From contig JAKLPS010000007.1 of NCBI GenBank assembly GCA_022013695.1, positions 1-64,000 of the forward strand: a DNA stretch of 64,000 bases, written 5' to 3'. The position numbers were made by a program, and so were the translations under genes. Shown piece by piece: positions 17,895 through 28,300 of the stretch. How positions within the stretch are numbered: the first letter of the stretch is position 1; each line of letters starts with the position of its first letter. The notes under the pieces were generated by a model. That model did no database searches. It worked only from the letters and a program-made list of their open reading frames with translations, and was not told the DNA's origin. This stretch comes from Weeksellaceae bacterium. Lineage in GTDB: Bacteria; Bacteroidota; Bacteroidia; Flavobacteriales; Weeksellaceae.

Positions 17895-18215
17895 ATATAA
17901 TCGGCAGGAAATCCGCCGTTGCAAAACGGAAGTTTTCAGAATTTTAATCCCTGTAAAATCAATTTTTTTGTGAGCAGTTTTGGAAAATAAAAGAGAATTC
18001 AATCGCAAAATGAGTTCTATTAAGACAATAATAGGGTTGATCTGCGGAATTTACTTAACAAACTTTAACCGAAATATATTTTTGCAATTCATTATTAATT
18101 AAGATATTTGCGGATTGAAATTTTAAAGGAGATATCGCCTAAATTCAGGTTATAAAACGCTGATGGAGATTGCACGATAACATCGACTTTAAAAAAAAAC
18201 AAGCAAAATCTATAT
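17895..18215. other. Divergent intergenic region between holB and the outer-membrane protein gene
   Basis: About 320 AT-rich bases between divergent genes. TATTTTTG at 18077-18084 (+) matches the -7 consensus and could serve the gene at 18216, with a leader of about 130 bases. I see no RNA gene, repeat or convincing small reading frame. Confidence 0.4.
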
Positions 18216-19487
18216 ATGAAAAGAATTTTTGTTTTATCATCATTGGTTGCGGGATATTTCCTAAATGCGCAAAGTATTGGAAACTCGCCTTATGGCGCAT
18301 ATGGGATTGGAGATGTGAAATATGATAATACAGTGGACATTAATGCAATGGGCGGAATCTCTACGGCTTATGTTTGGGATTTCAACAATAGTTTTAACTT
18401 CAAAAATCCAGCGGCTAATACCAATTTGGAACTTGCTTCGCTCAAAGTCGAGAGTACCAACGAGAACAATTATTATCAATCGGACTTTAATAATCTGAAG
18501 TCCACCAAACACTCGACTTACCTTTCCAACATTAGCATTGCGTTTCCAATCTCCAGAGCGGTGAAGTTTGGTCTCGGATTTCAGCCTTACAGTTCCAAAA
18601 GTTATGATATCGTGACCAGCAAGCCCTTGGACGAGCTGACAGAGGTGCACAGTTTCCACGGTGAAGGTTCTCTCAATACGGTTCAGGCGGCAATTTCTTA
18701 TCAGATAAACAAAGAATTCGCTTTAGGTCTTAGGTCTAATTTCTTCTTCGGAAAACTCTCGGACATCGAGGAAGTGGCCATGACCGGTGCAGAGCTAATC
18801 AGCGGATATTCCAACAGTTACAGAGTCAAAGCCTTCAACTTCACCTTGGGAACTACCTATCAGAAAAAACTGCCAAATGATCACAAACTGACGGTAGGCG
18901 CCACCTATACCTTAGGCCATACGGGCAGCATGAAAAATTTGTACACCAATAGTACCTATTTTTACTTAGTTGGCGAAACCAAAGCTTATGAAAATATTGT
19001 AGAACAACAGTACAATTATAACAAGAAATTTCTTCCGCAGGAAGGCTCTTTGGGTCTTGGATATGGGAAAGAAACCAAATGGTTTCTGGGATCTCAGGTA
19101 GATTACAAGAAAGGCGAGAGTTTCAATTTCCTCGGAACTACTTTGGCATATCAGGATTCTTACAAATACTCCCTTGGCGGTTGGTGGTTGCCAAATTTTA
19201 ATAACTTCCGTTCTTATTTTTCGAGAATTATCTACCGATATGGCGCTTATTACGAAAAAGGAAGTCTGCAGATCAACGGAACCAGCATCAACAAGTATGC
19301 CCTCACTGCCGGCGTTACACTGCCGTTTCAAAAAAGCACCATCAACAGGATGAGCAGCATAGATCTTGGCCTGGAGCTTGGTAAAAGAGGAACCTTGGAC
19401 AACAATCTGATCCGCCAGAATTTTGTAAACTTAAGAATCGGCGTTAATTTTGCTGACAAATGGTTTGCAAAGCGATTGTACAATTAA
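18216..19487 (+). CDS. Outer-membrane beta-barrel protein, lptC-linked
   Basis: A 423-residue protein with a signal peptide ending near LNAQ (residue 19). The mature sequence begins SIGNSPYGAYGIGDV and contains NAMGGISTAY and NFKNPAANTN, features shared with flavobacterial OmpP1/FadL-like barrels, followed by many alternating aromatic beta strands. No ligand or catalytic site is evident. It sits 17 bases before lptC on the same strand, a recurring neighbourhood in Flavobacteriia, which hints at a role in the outer membrane; a specific function cannot be stated. Confidence 0.65.
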   Translation: MKRIFVLSSLVAGYFLNAQSIGNSPYGAYGIGDVKYDNTVDINAMGGISTAYVWDFNNSFNFKNPAANTNLELASLKVESTNENNYYQSDFNNLKSTKHSTYLSNISIAFPISRAVKFGLGFQPYSSKSYDIVTSKPLDELTEVHSFHGEGSLNTVQAAISYQINKEFALGLRSNFFFGKLSDIEEVAMTGAELISGYSNSYRVKAFNFTLGTTYQKKLPNDHKLTVGATYTLGHTGSMKNLYTNSTYFYLVGETKAYENIVEQQYNYNKKFLPQEGSLGLGYGKETKWFLGSQVDYKKGESFNFLGTTLAYQDSYKYSLGGWWLPNFNNFRSYFSRIIYRYGAYYEKGSLQINGTSINKYALTAGVTLPFQKSTINRMSSIDLGLELGKRGTLDNNLIRQNFVNLRIGVNFADKWFAKRLYN

Positions 19488-19504
19488 ACGAACTCACATA
19501 ATCT

Positions 19505-20098
19505 ATGAAAGATTATTGCGTCAAAATAATTCACTTAAAAACATCACAACTTTTCCTGTTGCTGATGTTTTTTCTTATCCACTCCTGTGAAGAAGATCTC
19601 ACGAAAATCAACCAAAACAAGAAAACCAATTTCGCTTCGACAGTCATTCACAACGGTACCATCATTCAGCGAGATTCCGGCGTGGTAAGGGTGAGATTCC
19701 AAGCTCCGCTTATAGAGCAATATGAACTGATAGATTCGCCCTACATCGAAGCCAAAAAAGGAATTTATCTGGAGTTTTTTGATAAAAAAACGCCCAAAGT
19801 TCCTGGAAAAATCTGGGCCAAATATGCCAAAAACAATGTGAAAAAAGATTTTTATTTTGCAAAAGGTCACGTGAAAATCATTACCACAGAAGGTCAAACC
19901 TTCGTCACAGAAACCATCAACTGGGACAAAAGAAAAAAACAGATGTACACCAAAGACACCGTTTACGTTTCCGACAAAGACGGCAATATTCTTGTAGGAG
20001 CCCACGGAATGGTGGCAAAAGATGATTTTTCCGAGTACACATTTTTCAGCAATTCGGGGAGTTTCAACTCTACGAATTTGCCCGCAACCAGCAAGTAA
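19505..20098 (+). CDS. lptC: LPS export protein LptC (lipoprotein form)
   Basis: A 197-residue protein with a lipoprotein signal peptide, lipobox LIHSC with Cys28. The mature part has the LptC/OstA beta-jellyroll signature: SGVVRVRFQAPLIEQYE, IYLEFFD, FYFAKGHVKIITTEGQTF, VTETINWDKRKKQMYT and DTVYVSDKDG. LptC receives lipopolysaccharide from the LptBFG transporter and passes it toward LptA/LptD. Many Bacteroidota LptC proteins are lipoproteins, as here. Its stop codon directly abuts the ATG of anmK, so they are co-transcribed. Confidence 0.85.
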   Translation: MKDYCVKIIHLKTSQLFLLLMFFLIHSCEEDLTKINQNKKTNFASTVIHNGTIIQRDSGVVRVRFQAPLIEQYELIDSPYIEAKKGIYLEFFDKKTPKVPGKIWAKYAKNNVKKDFYFAKGHVKIITTEGQTFVTETINWDKRKKQMYTKDTVYVSDKDGNILVGAHGMVAKDDFSEYTFFSNSGSFNSTNLPATSK

Positions 20099-21154
20099 AT
20101 GGAGACGCAGACTTTTTACGCCATCGGTTTGATGTCTGGAACCAGCCTTGACGGATTGGACATTTGCTACTCAAAATTCATCAAAAAAAATATCGCCTGG
20201 AGTTTCGAAATCCTGAATTGTGAAACAATCGCATATTCTACGGCGTGGGAAAATGCTCTGAAAAATGCCATTCAGCTTTCCGCTGACAAATTGTTAGAAC
20301 TCAGCTCCAATTACGGCTTCTATCTGGGCGAAAAAACTCAGGAATTTATCTCGAAAAATCAAATTGCAGACCTTGATCTGATCGCTTCTCACGGACACAC
20401 GGTCTTTCATCAGCCAAAAAATAAAATCACTTTACAGATTGGAGATGGGCGGGCGATCAAAATTAGAACCAATAAGACCGTCGTTTACGATTTCCGAACC
20501 CAAGATGTTTTGTTGGGCGGAAATGGCGCGCCGCTGGTTCCGATTGGCGATGAAATGCTGTTTTCGGAGTTGGATGCTTGTCTTAATTTGGGTGGATTTT
20601 CCAACATTTCGTTGAATCGAAATGGAAAAAGATTGGCATTTGATATTTGTCCTGTTAATATTATCCTTAATGAATTAGCCTCCAAATTAGGAAAAAAACA
20701 CGACGAAAACGGAGATTTGGCAAGCGGTGGAAATATGGATTCTGAACTTCTGAATGAACTCAATCAATTACAATTCTATCAAGAAAAAGCACCAAAATCG
20801 TTAGGCATCGAGTGGATCAATGAGCAGGTTTTGCCTTTGATTAAAGATCAAAAAACGGAAGATTTATTAGCCACCTTTACAGAACATTGTGCAGTTCAGA
20901 TTGTGAAAATACTGGACGAATTTGAAATTAAAAATGTATTGATAACCGGCGGCGGAACTTACAACCGCTATCTTATCGAAAAAATAAAGGCAAAGACCAA
21001 AACCGAAATACGAATTCCACCAAAAGAGTGGATTGAGTATAAAGAGGCTTTGATTTTTGCTTTTATGGGCGTTTTGAGATCCTTGAATCTCAATAATGTG
21101 TTGTCATCGGCCACTGGAAGTTTGACGGATCATTCTTCGGGACTGATTTGCTAA
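20099..21154 (+). CDS. anmK: Anhydro-N-acetylmuramic acid kinase AnmK
   Basis: A 351-residue ASKHA-fold kinase for peptidoglycan recycling; it hydrolyses and phosphorylates 1,6-anhydro-MurNAc to MurNAc-6-phosphate. Diagnostic motifs are GLMSGTSLDGLD near the N terminus, SHGHTVFHQP, LQIGDGRAI, NLGGFSNIS, and the phosphate-binding ITGGGTYN. Length is normal. The start codon touches the lptC stop codon. It is convergent with the SRPBCC gene: the two stop codons adjoin at 21154/21155 with no terminator visible. Confidence 0.92.
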   Translation: METQTFYAIGLMSGTSLDGLDICYSKFIKKNIAWSFEILNCETIAYSTAWENALKNAIQLSADKLLELSSNYGFYLGEKTQEFISKNQIADLDLIASHGHTVFHQPKNKITLQIGDGRAIKIRTNKTVVYDFRTQDVLLGGNGAPLVPIGDEMLFSELDACLNLGGFSNISLNRNGKRLAFDICPVNIILNELASKLGKKHDENGDLASGGNMDSELLNELNQLQFYQEKAPKSLGIEWINEQVLPLIKDQKTEDLLATFTEHCAVQIVKILDEFEIKNVLITGGGTYNRYLIEKIKAKTKTEIRIPPKEWIEYKEALIFAFMGVLRSLNLNNVLSSATGSLTDHSSGLIC

Positions 21155-21541
21155 TCAAAGTTGCTCGATTTTATCTGTCAAAGAATTGATGAAATTTTGC
21201 AATGGTTTTTCGACCATCATTTTGATAAACGGATTGAATTTTCCTTCGAACAACAACTGAACTTCGGTTTGATTTTCGTTCAAAGCATTCATATTCCCAG
21301 TTAATGCGAAGTCCAGACTAGCGCTTGCAGATCTCAGAACGACTTCTTTATCAGACACATTCTCGATTTTGAGCGCGATTTCAGGCATTCCCTTGAGTCC
21401 AAATTTGAAACCGTCCTCGCTTGTCTCGAATTTCTGAAGACCTTCTGGCATCAGATCTTTGTAATCCTGCGGGTTTTTCAACATCCCAGCCAATGCCGAT
21501 GAAGATTTATTAACTATAATTTTTCGTCCTTCTAAATTCAT
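21155..21541 (-). CDS. SRPBCC-fold protein
   Basis: A 128-residue cytoplasmic protein. It begins with a short beta strand and SSALAGMLKNPQDYKDLMPEGLQ and ends with a long helix (KPLQNFINSLTDKIEQL), the plan of the START/SRPBCC fold with a deep ligand pocket. Homologues occur next to the Nudix gene in flavobacteria. No ligand is known. It is divergent from the Nudix hydrolase, with overlapping promoters in the 37-base gap. Confidence 0.65.
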   Translation of the reverse strand: MNLEGRKIIVNKSSSALAGMLKNPQDYKDLMPEGLQKFETSEDGFKFGLKGMPEIALKIENVSDKEVVLRSASASLDFALTGNMNALNENQTEVQLLFEGKFNPFIKMMVEKPLQNFINSLTDKIEQL

Positions 21542-21547
21542 TTTTTA

Positions 21548-21583
21548 TAATTTTGTATTAATATCAAAAGCCCTACAAATGTA
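21548..21583. promoter_or_regulatory. Overlapping divergent promoter elements (SRPBCC and Nudix genes)
   Basis: TAATTTTG at 21548-21555 (+) fits TAnnTTTG for the Nudix gene. CAAATGTA at 21576-21583 is the reverse complement of TACATTTG and could serve the minus-strand SRPBCC gene; it overlaps the Nudix ATG at 21579. Face-to-face placement in so short a gap would make the two promoters compete. Confidence 0.4.
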
Positions 21584-22190
21584 TAAAGTTTTTATCAATG
21601 AAAAAAAAATAGTTTTGAGCGACAAGCCTCAGAATAGCCCTAAAACATTGAACTACGATGGAAAGCACAGCTTTGATTTTGCCGTCGATCTTTTGACCAA
21701 TACTCCATCGCAAGGCCTCAATATTTATCATCACGATCTCGATCAACTTTGGTCAGATTTCAAGGGATTTTTCAGAAACATAGAGGCTGCTGGCGGCGTC
21801 GTTTTGAATCTGGAAAATAAAATCCTGTTCATCCACAGATTGGGCAAATGGGATCTTCCGAAAGGAAAAATCGAAAAAGGTGAATCCAAAGAGCTTGCTG
21901 CCGCGCGAGAAGTGCAGGAAGAATGCGGGATTTCCGATCTGGATATGAAGAATTTCATCAACTCTACCTATCATATTTACACAGAAAGAGACGGCACAAA
22001 AGTTCTGAAAACGACCTATTGGTTTGAGATGCTTTATCGCGGAAATGAAACGCCTAAACCACAAATTGAAGAAGGCATCAACGCAGTGGACTGGAAAAAT
22101 GAGGAAGAAATCAAAAACGAAATTTTACCTTCCACTTTCGAGAATATTAAGTTGATTCTTGCCGATTTCAGAGGTAAAAAAACGCATTAA
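21579..22190 (+). CDS. Nudix hydrolase
   Basis: A 203-residue protein with a clear Nudix box at about residues 102-124 (GKIEKGESKELAAA then REVQEECGI, matching Gx5Ex7REUxEExGU), preceded by the typical LGKWDLPK. The first 75 residues are an extra domain common in Bacteroidota homologues. It would hydrolyse a nucleoside diphosphate linked to another moiety; the substrate is not predictable. It is convergent with murF, 20 bases apart. Confidence 0.85.
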   Translation: MYKVFINEKKIVLSDKPQNSPKTLNYDGKHSFDFAVDLLTNTPSQGLNIYHHDLDQLWSDFKGFFRNIEAAGGVVLNLENKILFIHRLGKWDLPKGKIEKGESKELAAAREVQEECGISDLDMKNFINSTYHIYTERDGTKVLKTTYWFEMLYRGNETPKPQIEEGINAVDWKNEEEIKNEILPSTFENIKLILADFRGKKTH

Positions 22191-22210
22191 AATTATATTT
22201 TTTATTGGTT

Positions 22211-23482
22211 TTACAGAAACTTAATAATTTTTTCTAAGGCAATACCTCGGGAAGCTTTGAGTAGAATATTGTCATTATGAATAGGATTGTCCTTCAATCT
22301 TTCGATTAATTCTGAGGTATTTTGATAGGCATTTTCTGAATCGTAAACAGACTGAAAATGCGGTCCAACGGTGATGATTTCATCAAAATCACAAGACTTT
22401 GCAAAGCCCAGAATAGACTGATGTTCTTGGACACTTTCAGCCCCCAGCTCCAGCATATCGCCAATTATGATGGTTTTGCTGCCTTCGAAAGATTTAAAAT
22501 TCTCGAGCGAAACCAGCATACTGCTCGGATTGGCATTGTAAGTGTCTAAAACAAGTGTTTTGTTTCCTTTTTTCTGAACTTGAGATCGCATATTAGACGG
22601 CACATAACTTTCGATAGCGGTTTTGATGTCTGGGATTTCCACCTCAAAGTATAAACCCAGTGCGACGGCTGCCGAGATATTGTCGTAATTATACTTTCCT
22701 GTCAGTTGAGAGACTATTTTCGTAATCTCGTATTGTATTCCAACAAAATGCTTTTGAAAAATGGGTTCAAATTGATAATCCGACTCTGCGGCTCCAAATG
22801 TAATTTTTGAAGAATAATTTTTGGTTTTTTCTTTCTGAATCGGATCATTTTCGTTGATCAAAATTTGTTGCTCATTCTCAATCAAATAGTCATAAAGCTC
22901 TGATTTCCCTTTGATTACACCTTCGAAACCTCCAAAACCATCGAGGTGCGCTTTGCCAAAGTTGGTGATATAGCCGATCGTTGGCTTTGCCATTTTACAA
23001 AGCATTTGGATTTCCTTTTGATGATTGGCGCCCATTTCTACTACTGCTATTTGGTGCTGACTTCTTATGGAAAGCAGAGTGAGCGGGACACCGATGTGGT
23101 TGTTTAGATTCCCCAGCGTGTGTTGTGTATTGAATTTGGCAGACAAAACGGTACTAATTAGTTCCTTGGTGGTGGTTTTTCCGTTGCTACCCGTGAGACC
23201 AATAATGGGAATATGCAGTTGATTTCTGTGATAAATCGAAAGTTGCTGTAGAAAAATCAAGGTCGATGGAACGTAGTAAATACTTTTGTTGGCATCAGCA
23301 AATTTTTCGTCCTCCACGATGACGGCTACTGCGCCTTTGTCAATCGCTTCCTGCGACTTTTCTGCGGCATTGAAATTTTCTCCAGAGAATGCAAACAACA
23401 CACTTCCCGTTTCAACTTTTCGGCTGTCGATGACGATGTTTTTGCTTTTAAGAAAAATCGGATAAAACTGCTCAATATTCAT
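22211..23482 (-). CDS. murF: UDP-MurNAc-tripeptide--D-Ala-D-Ala ligase MurF
   Basis: A 423-residue Mur ligase that adds D-Ala-D-Ala to the UDP-MurNAc tripeptide, the last cytoplasmic step of peptidoglycan precursor synthesis. Visible motifs: the DSRKVETGSVLFAFSGENF N-terminal uridine-binding region, the P-loop GLTGSNGKTTTKEL, the VVEMGANHQKEI segment, and the C-terminal LDTYNANPSSM. Length is slightly short but normal for Bacteroidota. It lies downstream of gldJ, separated by a terminator and a separate promoter, so it is probably expressed independently. Confidence 0.93.
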   Translation of the reverse strand: MNIEQFYPIFLKSKNIVIDSRKVETGSVLFAFSGENFNAAEKSQEAIDKGAVAVIVEDEKFADANKSIYYVPSTLIFLQQLSIYHRNQLHIPIIGLTGSNGKTTTKELISTVLSAKFNTQHTLGNLNNHIGVPLTLLSIRSQHQIAVVEMGANHQKEIQMLCKMAKPTIGYITNFGKAHLDGFGGFEGVIKGKSELYDYLIENEQQILINENDPIQKEKTKNYSSKITFGAAESDYQFEPIFQKHFVGIQYEITKIVSQLTGKYNYDNISAAVALGLYFEVEIPDIKTAIESYVPSNMRSQVQKKGNKTLVLDTYNANPSSMLVSLENFKSFEGSKTIIIGDMLELGAESVQEHQSILGFAKSCDFDEIITVGPHFQSVYDSENAYQNTSELIERLKDNPIHNDNILLKASRGIALEKIIKFL

Positions 23483-23486
23483 AATT

Positions 23487-23519
23487 CAAAAATAAACAAA
23501 GGGTCTGATTTACAACAAA
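23487..23519 (-). promoter_or_regulatory. Promoter of murF, four bases from the start codon
   Basis: Minus-strand TATTTTTG (23494-23487) matches TAnnTTTG. TTTG (23519-23516) or TTG (23515-23513) lies 21 or 18 bases upstream. The -7 element ends four bases before the ATG at 23482, predicting a leaderless transcript. Confidence 0.5.
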
Positions 23520-23520
23520 A

Positions 23521-23542
23521 AACAGCAGAAAATTCTGCTGTT
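23521..23542 (-). terminator. Terminator after gldJ
   Basis: AACAGCAG (23521-23528) and CTGCTGTT (23535-23542) form an 8-bp stem (extendable inward); read on the minus strand it runs into TTTTTTG. It sits between gldJ and murF. Confidence 0.7.
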
Positions 23543-23564
23543 ATATAGTTTGTTGAAAGTAAAT

Positions 23565-25172
23565 TTATCTTTTTGATCGTTTCGTTTTACTATTTTTTGC
23601 ATCTTGTGCAACGCGGAAACCGACCCATCCATAACCTTTAGTCTGGTTTTTGAACCTTCTTTGTCCAGGATCTAGCCAGTAAGCTGAGTCCAGCCAAGAA
23701 CCTCCTTTTACGACTCTGCTGTAATCGTTGATTTGCGAAGTGGCTTTTGCTTTAGATTTTTCCAGAACTACATTTCCATTTTTATCTACAACGAAGGTTG
23801 GTTTTACCGAGTTGTACATATTAAAATCTGCACTATCGCTTGGAGGTGTTCCTCCGGCATCCAGAGAAGACTGATAATCGCCATCTCGGTAGTTTCTATT
23901 ATCTTCTACAACTTTTTTCTCAAACTCTCCTGGCAATCCCTTGTAAACAAGGCGGCCATCGGCTAGGGTGTCATATTTGATATCAACGTTTCCTACTTTT
24001 TTATAAGTTCCGTCTGCGTTTTTCACAGATTGAACGACTACATTCCCTCTGAAATAATTGAAATCACTAAATTCTTCATCGATAGTGGGTCTATAGATAT
24101 CCGCCACCCATTCTGCAACGTTACCATACATCCCGAAGATTCCCAAATCATTGGATGGATATTGTTTAACATCTGAAGTGGTAGGCGAACCATCATTTTT
24201 CCAACCAGCAACTCCAGAATAATCACCTCTACCCATCTTGAAGTTTTCCATATACATACCACGGTTTCTTCCTTTGGATCCTTTGATCTTGGTAATTTCT
24301 GTACTTTTTCCCAAGTAATTGTTATAGTCTCTTTTTTTCTGAAGTCCAAGCGCTGCAAATTCCCATTCTACTTCGGTTGGAAGCCTAAATTTTTCAACAA
24401 CACCGGATGCCGCATTTCTGTTGGCAGACGCGATTTTTTCGTTAGAAGTTTTGATACCACTTCTTTGTTGCAGTTTTTTCTTATCAATATAAGTATCCAT
24501 TTCTGCATCATTCGATTTGAACTTATCCATATTGAATGTCGCACCAGCCGTCGCGGCCTTATCTGCAGAATAAACATCCTTGGAAATGACCCCTTGTCTC
24601 ATAAGCGCTTTTTCATTGGCTCTATCGGTAAGCCAGTCGCAATACTTAGTGGCTTGCAGCCAAGAAACGCCCACTACCGGATAATAGTCATACTCGGGAG
24701 ATCTGAAATAAGTTTCGGCATAATCGTTACGAGAAAGCTTGTTATTCCAAACCAAGGTGTCTGGCAAAGCACCGGTATAGATATGCTTGAAGCTGGCGTC
24801 TGACGGGGGAAATATAAATTTAAGCCAAGTGGTATATTCTCGGTATTCAGAGTTGGTAATCTCGGTGTCACCTATGAAAAAAGAGCTCACCTGCATCCTT
24901 CTTGGCGTATTATTCCAGTCGTGCATCACATTATCTTCTACCAATCCCATAGTAAAAGTACCTCCTTCTACGTAGACCATTCCCGGCCAGCCCTTAATTT
25001 TTTGTTGCTTACCAGAAAAGAACCAACCGTCTTTTTCGTTTGGTTTCCAGCCAGTTTTGCTCACAAAACCTTTTGTACCACCACCTTTCTTGGAGATAGC
25101 TCCTCCTCCGCAACTTACTAAAAACATTGTTGCGCTTAAAGTAATTATCGAAAACAGCCTTAGTTTTTTCAT
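23565..25172 (-). CDS. gldJ: Gliding motility lipoprotein GldJ
   Basis: A 535-residue lipoprotein (lipobox FLVSC, Cys21) with a formylglycine-generating-enzyme/SUMF1-like fold: GGTFTMG near the start, ITNSEYREYTTWL, YYPVVGVSWLQATKYCDWL, FRLPTEVEWEFAA, GIFGMYGNVAEWVADIY, and the C-terminal RVVKGGSWLDSAYWLDPGQR and GYGWVGFRVAQD. GldJ is needed for gliding and stabilises GldK and the type IX secretion core in Flavobacterium. ATG at 25172 starts the signal peptide; a start seven codons upstream is less likely. It is divergent from porU. Confidence 0.92.
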   Translation of the reverse strand: MKKLRLFSIITLSATMFLVSCGGGAISKKGGGTKGFVSKTGWKPNEKDGWFFSGKQQKIKGWPGMVYVEGGTFTMGLVEDNVMHDWNNTPRRMQVSSFFIGDTEITNSEYREYTTWLKFIFPPSDASFKHIYTGALPDTLVWNNKLSRNDYAETYFRSPEYDYYPVVGVSWLQATKYCDWLTDRANEKALMRQGVISKDVYSADKAATAGATFNMDKFKSNDAEMDTYIDKKKLQQRSGIKTSNEKIASANRNAASGVVEKFRLPTEVEWEFAALGLQKKRDYNNYLGKSTEITKIKGSKGRNRGMYMENFKMGRGDYSGVAGWKNDGSPTTSDVKQYPSNDLGIFGMYGNVAEWVADIYRPTIDEEFSDFNYFRGNVVVQSVKNADGTYKKVGNVDIKYDTLADGRLVYKGLPGEFEKKVVEDNRNYRDGDYQSSLDAGGTPPSDSADFNMYNSVKPTFVVDKNGNVVLEKSKAKATSQINDYSRVVKGGSWLDSAYWLDPGQRRFKNQTKGYGWVGFRVAQDAKNSKTKRSKR

Positions 25173-25332
25173 AATAGATATAGAAATTTTCAAAGTACAA
25201 AGAAAATAGAAATTCTTTAATTAATCAAATATAGTTTGTCTTTTTTTGATAAAACGCAATTAAATTAATTTTATTATATACCATTTTTTTAAAAAAATCG
25301 TTTATTTTGTAATCCCAAATAAAAAAACCTTG

Positions 25333-28300
25333 ATGAAATTCAAATTTTATATATTACTTTTCTTTATAATTTCCATCTTCAGTCACGCTCAAAAAATCAC
25401 TTTAAATTGGGAAGGTTATAAAGAAGTGGACTATGGAACAGAAAAATTGACCTATCCTTTCTTCAGCAATTACACGTATAGAATAGAGCCCAATTCGATC
25501 TATGTAAATCTAACGATTAAAACGGAAAATCAAATAAAGCTTGATCAATTTGTTTGGGAACCGATGGCAGCTAGAGATATTAAAGATTTGAAAATTAATT
25601 CCTTATCGTCCAGTCCGAAAAGTAGCGTCAACTATTTCTACAGCGAAATTGAAAAAAAAGAAAGTGCCCATGTAAGTGTGGAGGCTATCAAAGTTGACAA
25701 TTATAAAATCTACAAATTAATCTCTTTTAGTATTACACAAACGGGGAAAAATGTGGCCGCCCTCAACAAAAATGGTACAAATAGGTTAGGAACCAGTCAA
25801 AATCCTTTAAAATCGGGCACTTTCTACAAAATAAAAGTCGACAAATCTGGAATCTTCAGAATCACAAAGCAGTTTCTGCAGCAAAATGGCATTAATACGG
25901 CCGGCATCAATCCCAAAAACTTCAGAATCTATGGCAACGGTGGTGTAATGTTGCCCGAACACAATCAAGACAATCGGTTCAATGCCTTGCAGGAAGACGC
26001 CATCCAAGTGGTGGGCGAAGATGACGGCGTTTGGAATGATAGCGATTACGCCCTTTTCTACGCACAAGGACCTAATGGTTACAACCTGTACGACACCAAT
26101 AATGGAAATGGCTATAAGAGAATCGAAACCCGAGATTCTTATCCAAACAATTTGGTGAATATTTATAATGATGTCTCTTACTATTTCATAAACTTTGACA
26201 CGGGTCCCGGCAAAAGGGTTCAAACCATGGATAATGATTTGCCATCCGAGCTGATTACGCGCTACGACGACTATCAGGTTCTGAATGAAGAGAAATATAA
26301 CCTGGCAAGACTGGGAAGAATCTGGACAGGAGATGTGATTTCCGGAACGCGAGAAATCGTATTCAGTACCAGAAGTCCGATGAAACCCGATGATATCATC
26401 AGATTCCAAACGCAGGTGATCGGATTCGAGGCGCAATCTGGTAAAATTACGTTTGATGTCAACGGGACGAAGAAGGAGCAGACCTTAAGCAGCGATGCGA
26501 GCAGTTTTGTCACATTACCCTTTGCACAAACGATTACAAATCAAAGCGGCAACACTGTCAAGTTCAATTATACATCCAGCACCGGCGCCAATCCCAACGC
26601 CAAGTTCTATTTTGACTATGCCGAAGTGCAGTACAAGGAAGATTTGAGCTTCAATAATAGCCAAATGAATTTTCGAGACTTTGAAATCATGGAAGGCAGT
26701 GGAACGCCGTACGGTTTCTCCATTTCTAATGCCGCTGGGATCGACCAAGTTTGGGATGTTTCCGATCTCACCAATGCAAAAAAAGTAACCAACAAAAATG
26801 CTCAAAATTCTGTTTTCAATTTTGGATATGTTGCCGGCAACCCTTATTTTAATAACGAGTTTGCAGCTTTTAAAAATTCCGCCGCGTTTGATCCTGGTTT
26901 TGTGGGGAAGATTGATAATCAAGATTTATCGGCTCTGCAAAATGTTGATTATTTGATCATTACTCAGCCGGCCTACTTCAGCCAAGCACAGCGACTCGCC
27001 TCTTATCATCAATCCAAAAGTGGTTTCAATGTGCAAATGGTGGACGTCAATAAAATCTATAACGAATATAGCAGTGGTAGCAAAGATATTACCGCCATCC
27101 GCGATTTTGTAAGCCGACTAAATAGCCCGCTTGGCACTTTGAAATACGTCTTCCTACTTGGGGACACTTCTTATGATTTTAAAAATCGAATTTCCAATAA
27201 TACCGATGTACTGCCAAGTTATCAAAGTGAGTATAGTGCCGATGTCAAAGGATCGTACATTACCGATGATTACTTCGTGATGACACGGCCTCAAACGGCT
27301 CCCAGGCCCACCGATATTGTTCCAGATTTGCCAATCGGGAGATTACCTGCCGATAATATAGCAGAAGCTAAAACTATGATTGACAAAACATTGGCCTATT
27401 ACAATGCTTTGCCCGGACAGTCCTCCCCTTTCGGAGAGTGGCGGATGAAGTTGGATTTTGTAGCAGATGATGATGCCGATGGCATCGGGCCGCCTCCGAT
27501 TGGAAAACCCTTTCACGACCTTGTGGACTATTCTGTAAAAGAAAATTTTGAAACCGCGACAGACAAGCCAGAATATAACGTTAGAAAACTCTATTTAGAT
27601 GCTTTTCCAGCCATTACAAGTGCAGGCGGGCAGCGATTTCCTCAGGTCAATCAAGCCATTTCCAATGATGTAGGCAACAGTTTATATCTTTTCTATTTCG
27701 GACACGGCGGCATCAATGGATGGGCACAGGAACGCGTTCTTAGTCCCACAGAAGTTCAGGGATTTAATAATTTTACCTCGGTTTACAGCAGATTTCCTTT
27801 AGTTAGCACCATCACTTGTGAATTCACTTTATGGGATGAGCCGAGCGCCAACTCTGCTGGAGAACAGTTGATGAAACTTTCGACTGGCGGCGCAGCAACG
27901 ATGATTACCTCCAGCAGGGCGATTACAGTAACTTATGGCAGACAGTTTACCCAATTTTTCACCACAAATCTCTTTAAACTCTACAATGATGATTTTTTAG
28001 CGCTTGGCGACGCCCATCTGCGGGCAAGACAGCAATTCAATACCGCTTATGGCGGATCATCTGATCCATTGCGCGTCAACTTCTTAGGAGATCCTGCGAT
28101 GAAAATGAGCAGACCACAACGATTACTGAAAATTGACAATGTTGAAACGCCCGTTCCTGGAAAAGTAAGAGCTTTGGATTTTGTCACGATTAAAGGCCAT
28201 GTGAACAAGGCAGACGGTACTTTGGACACAGCATTTAACGGAAGAATTGCAATCAATATTTTTGATAAAAAAATTAAAAAAACCACCTTGAATAATGACA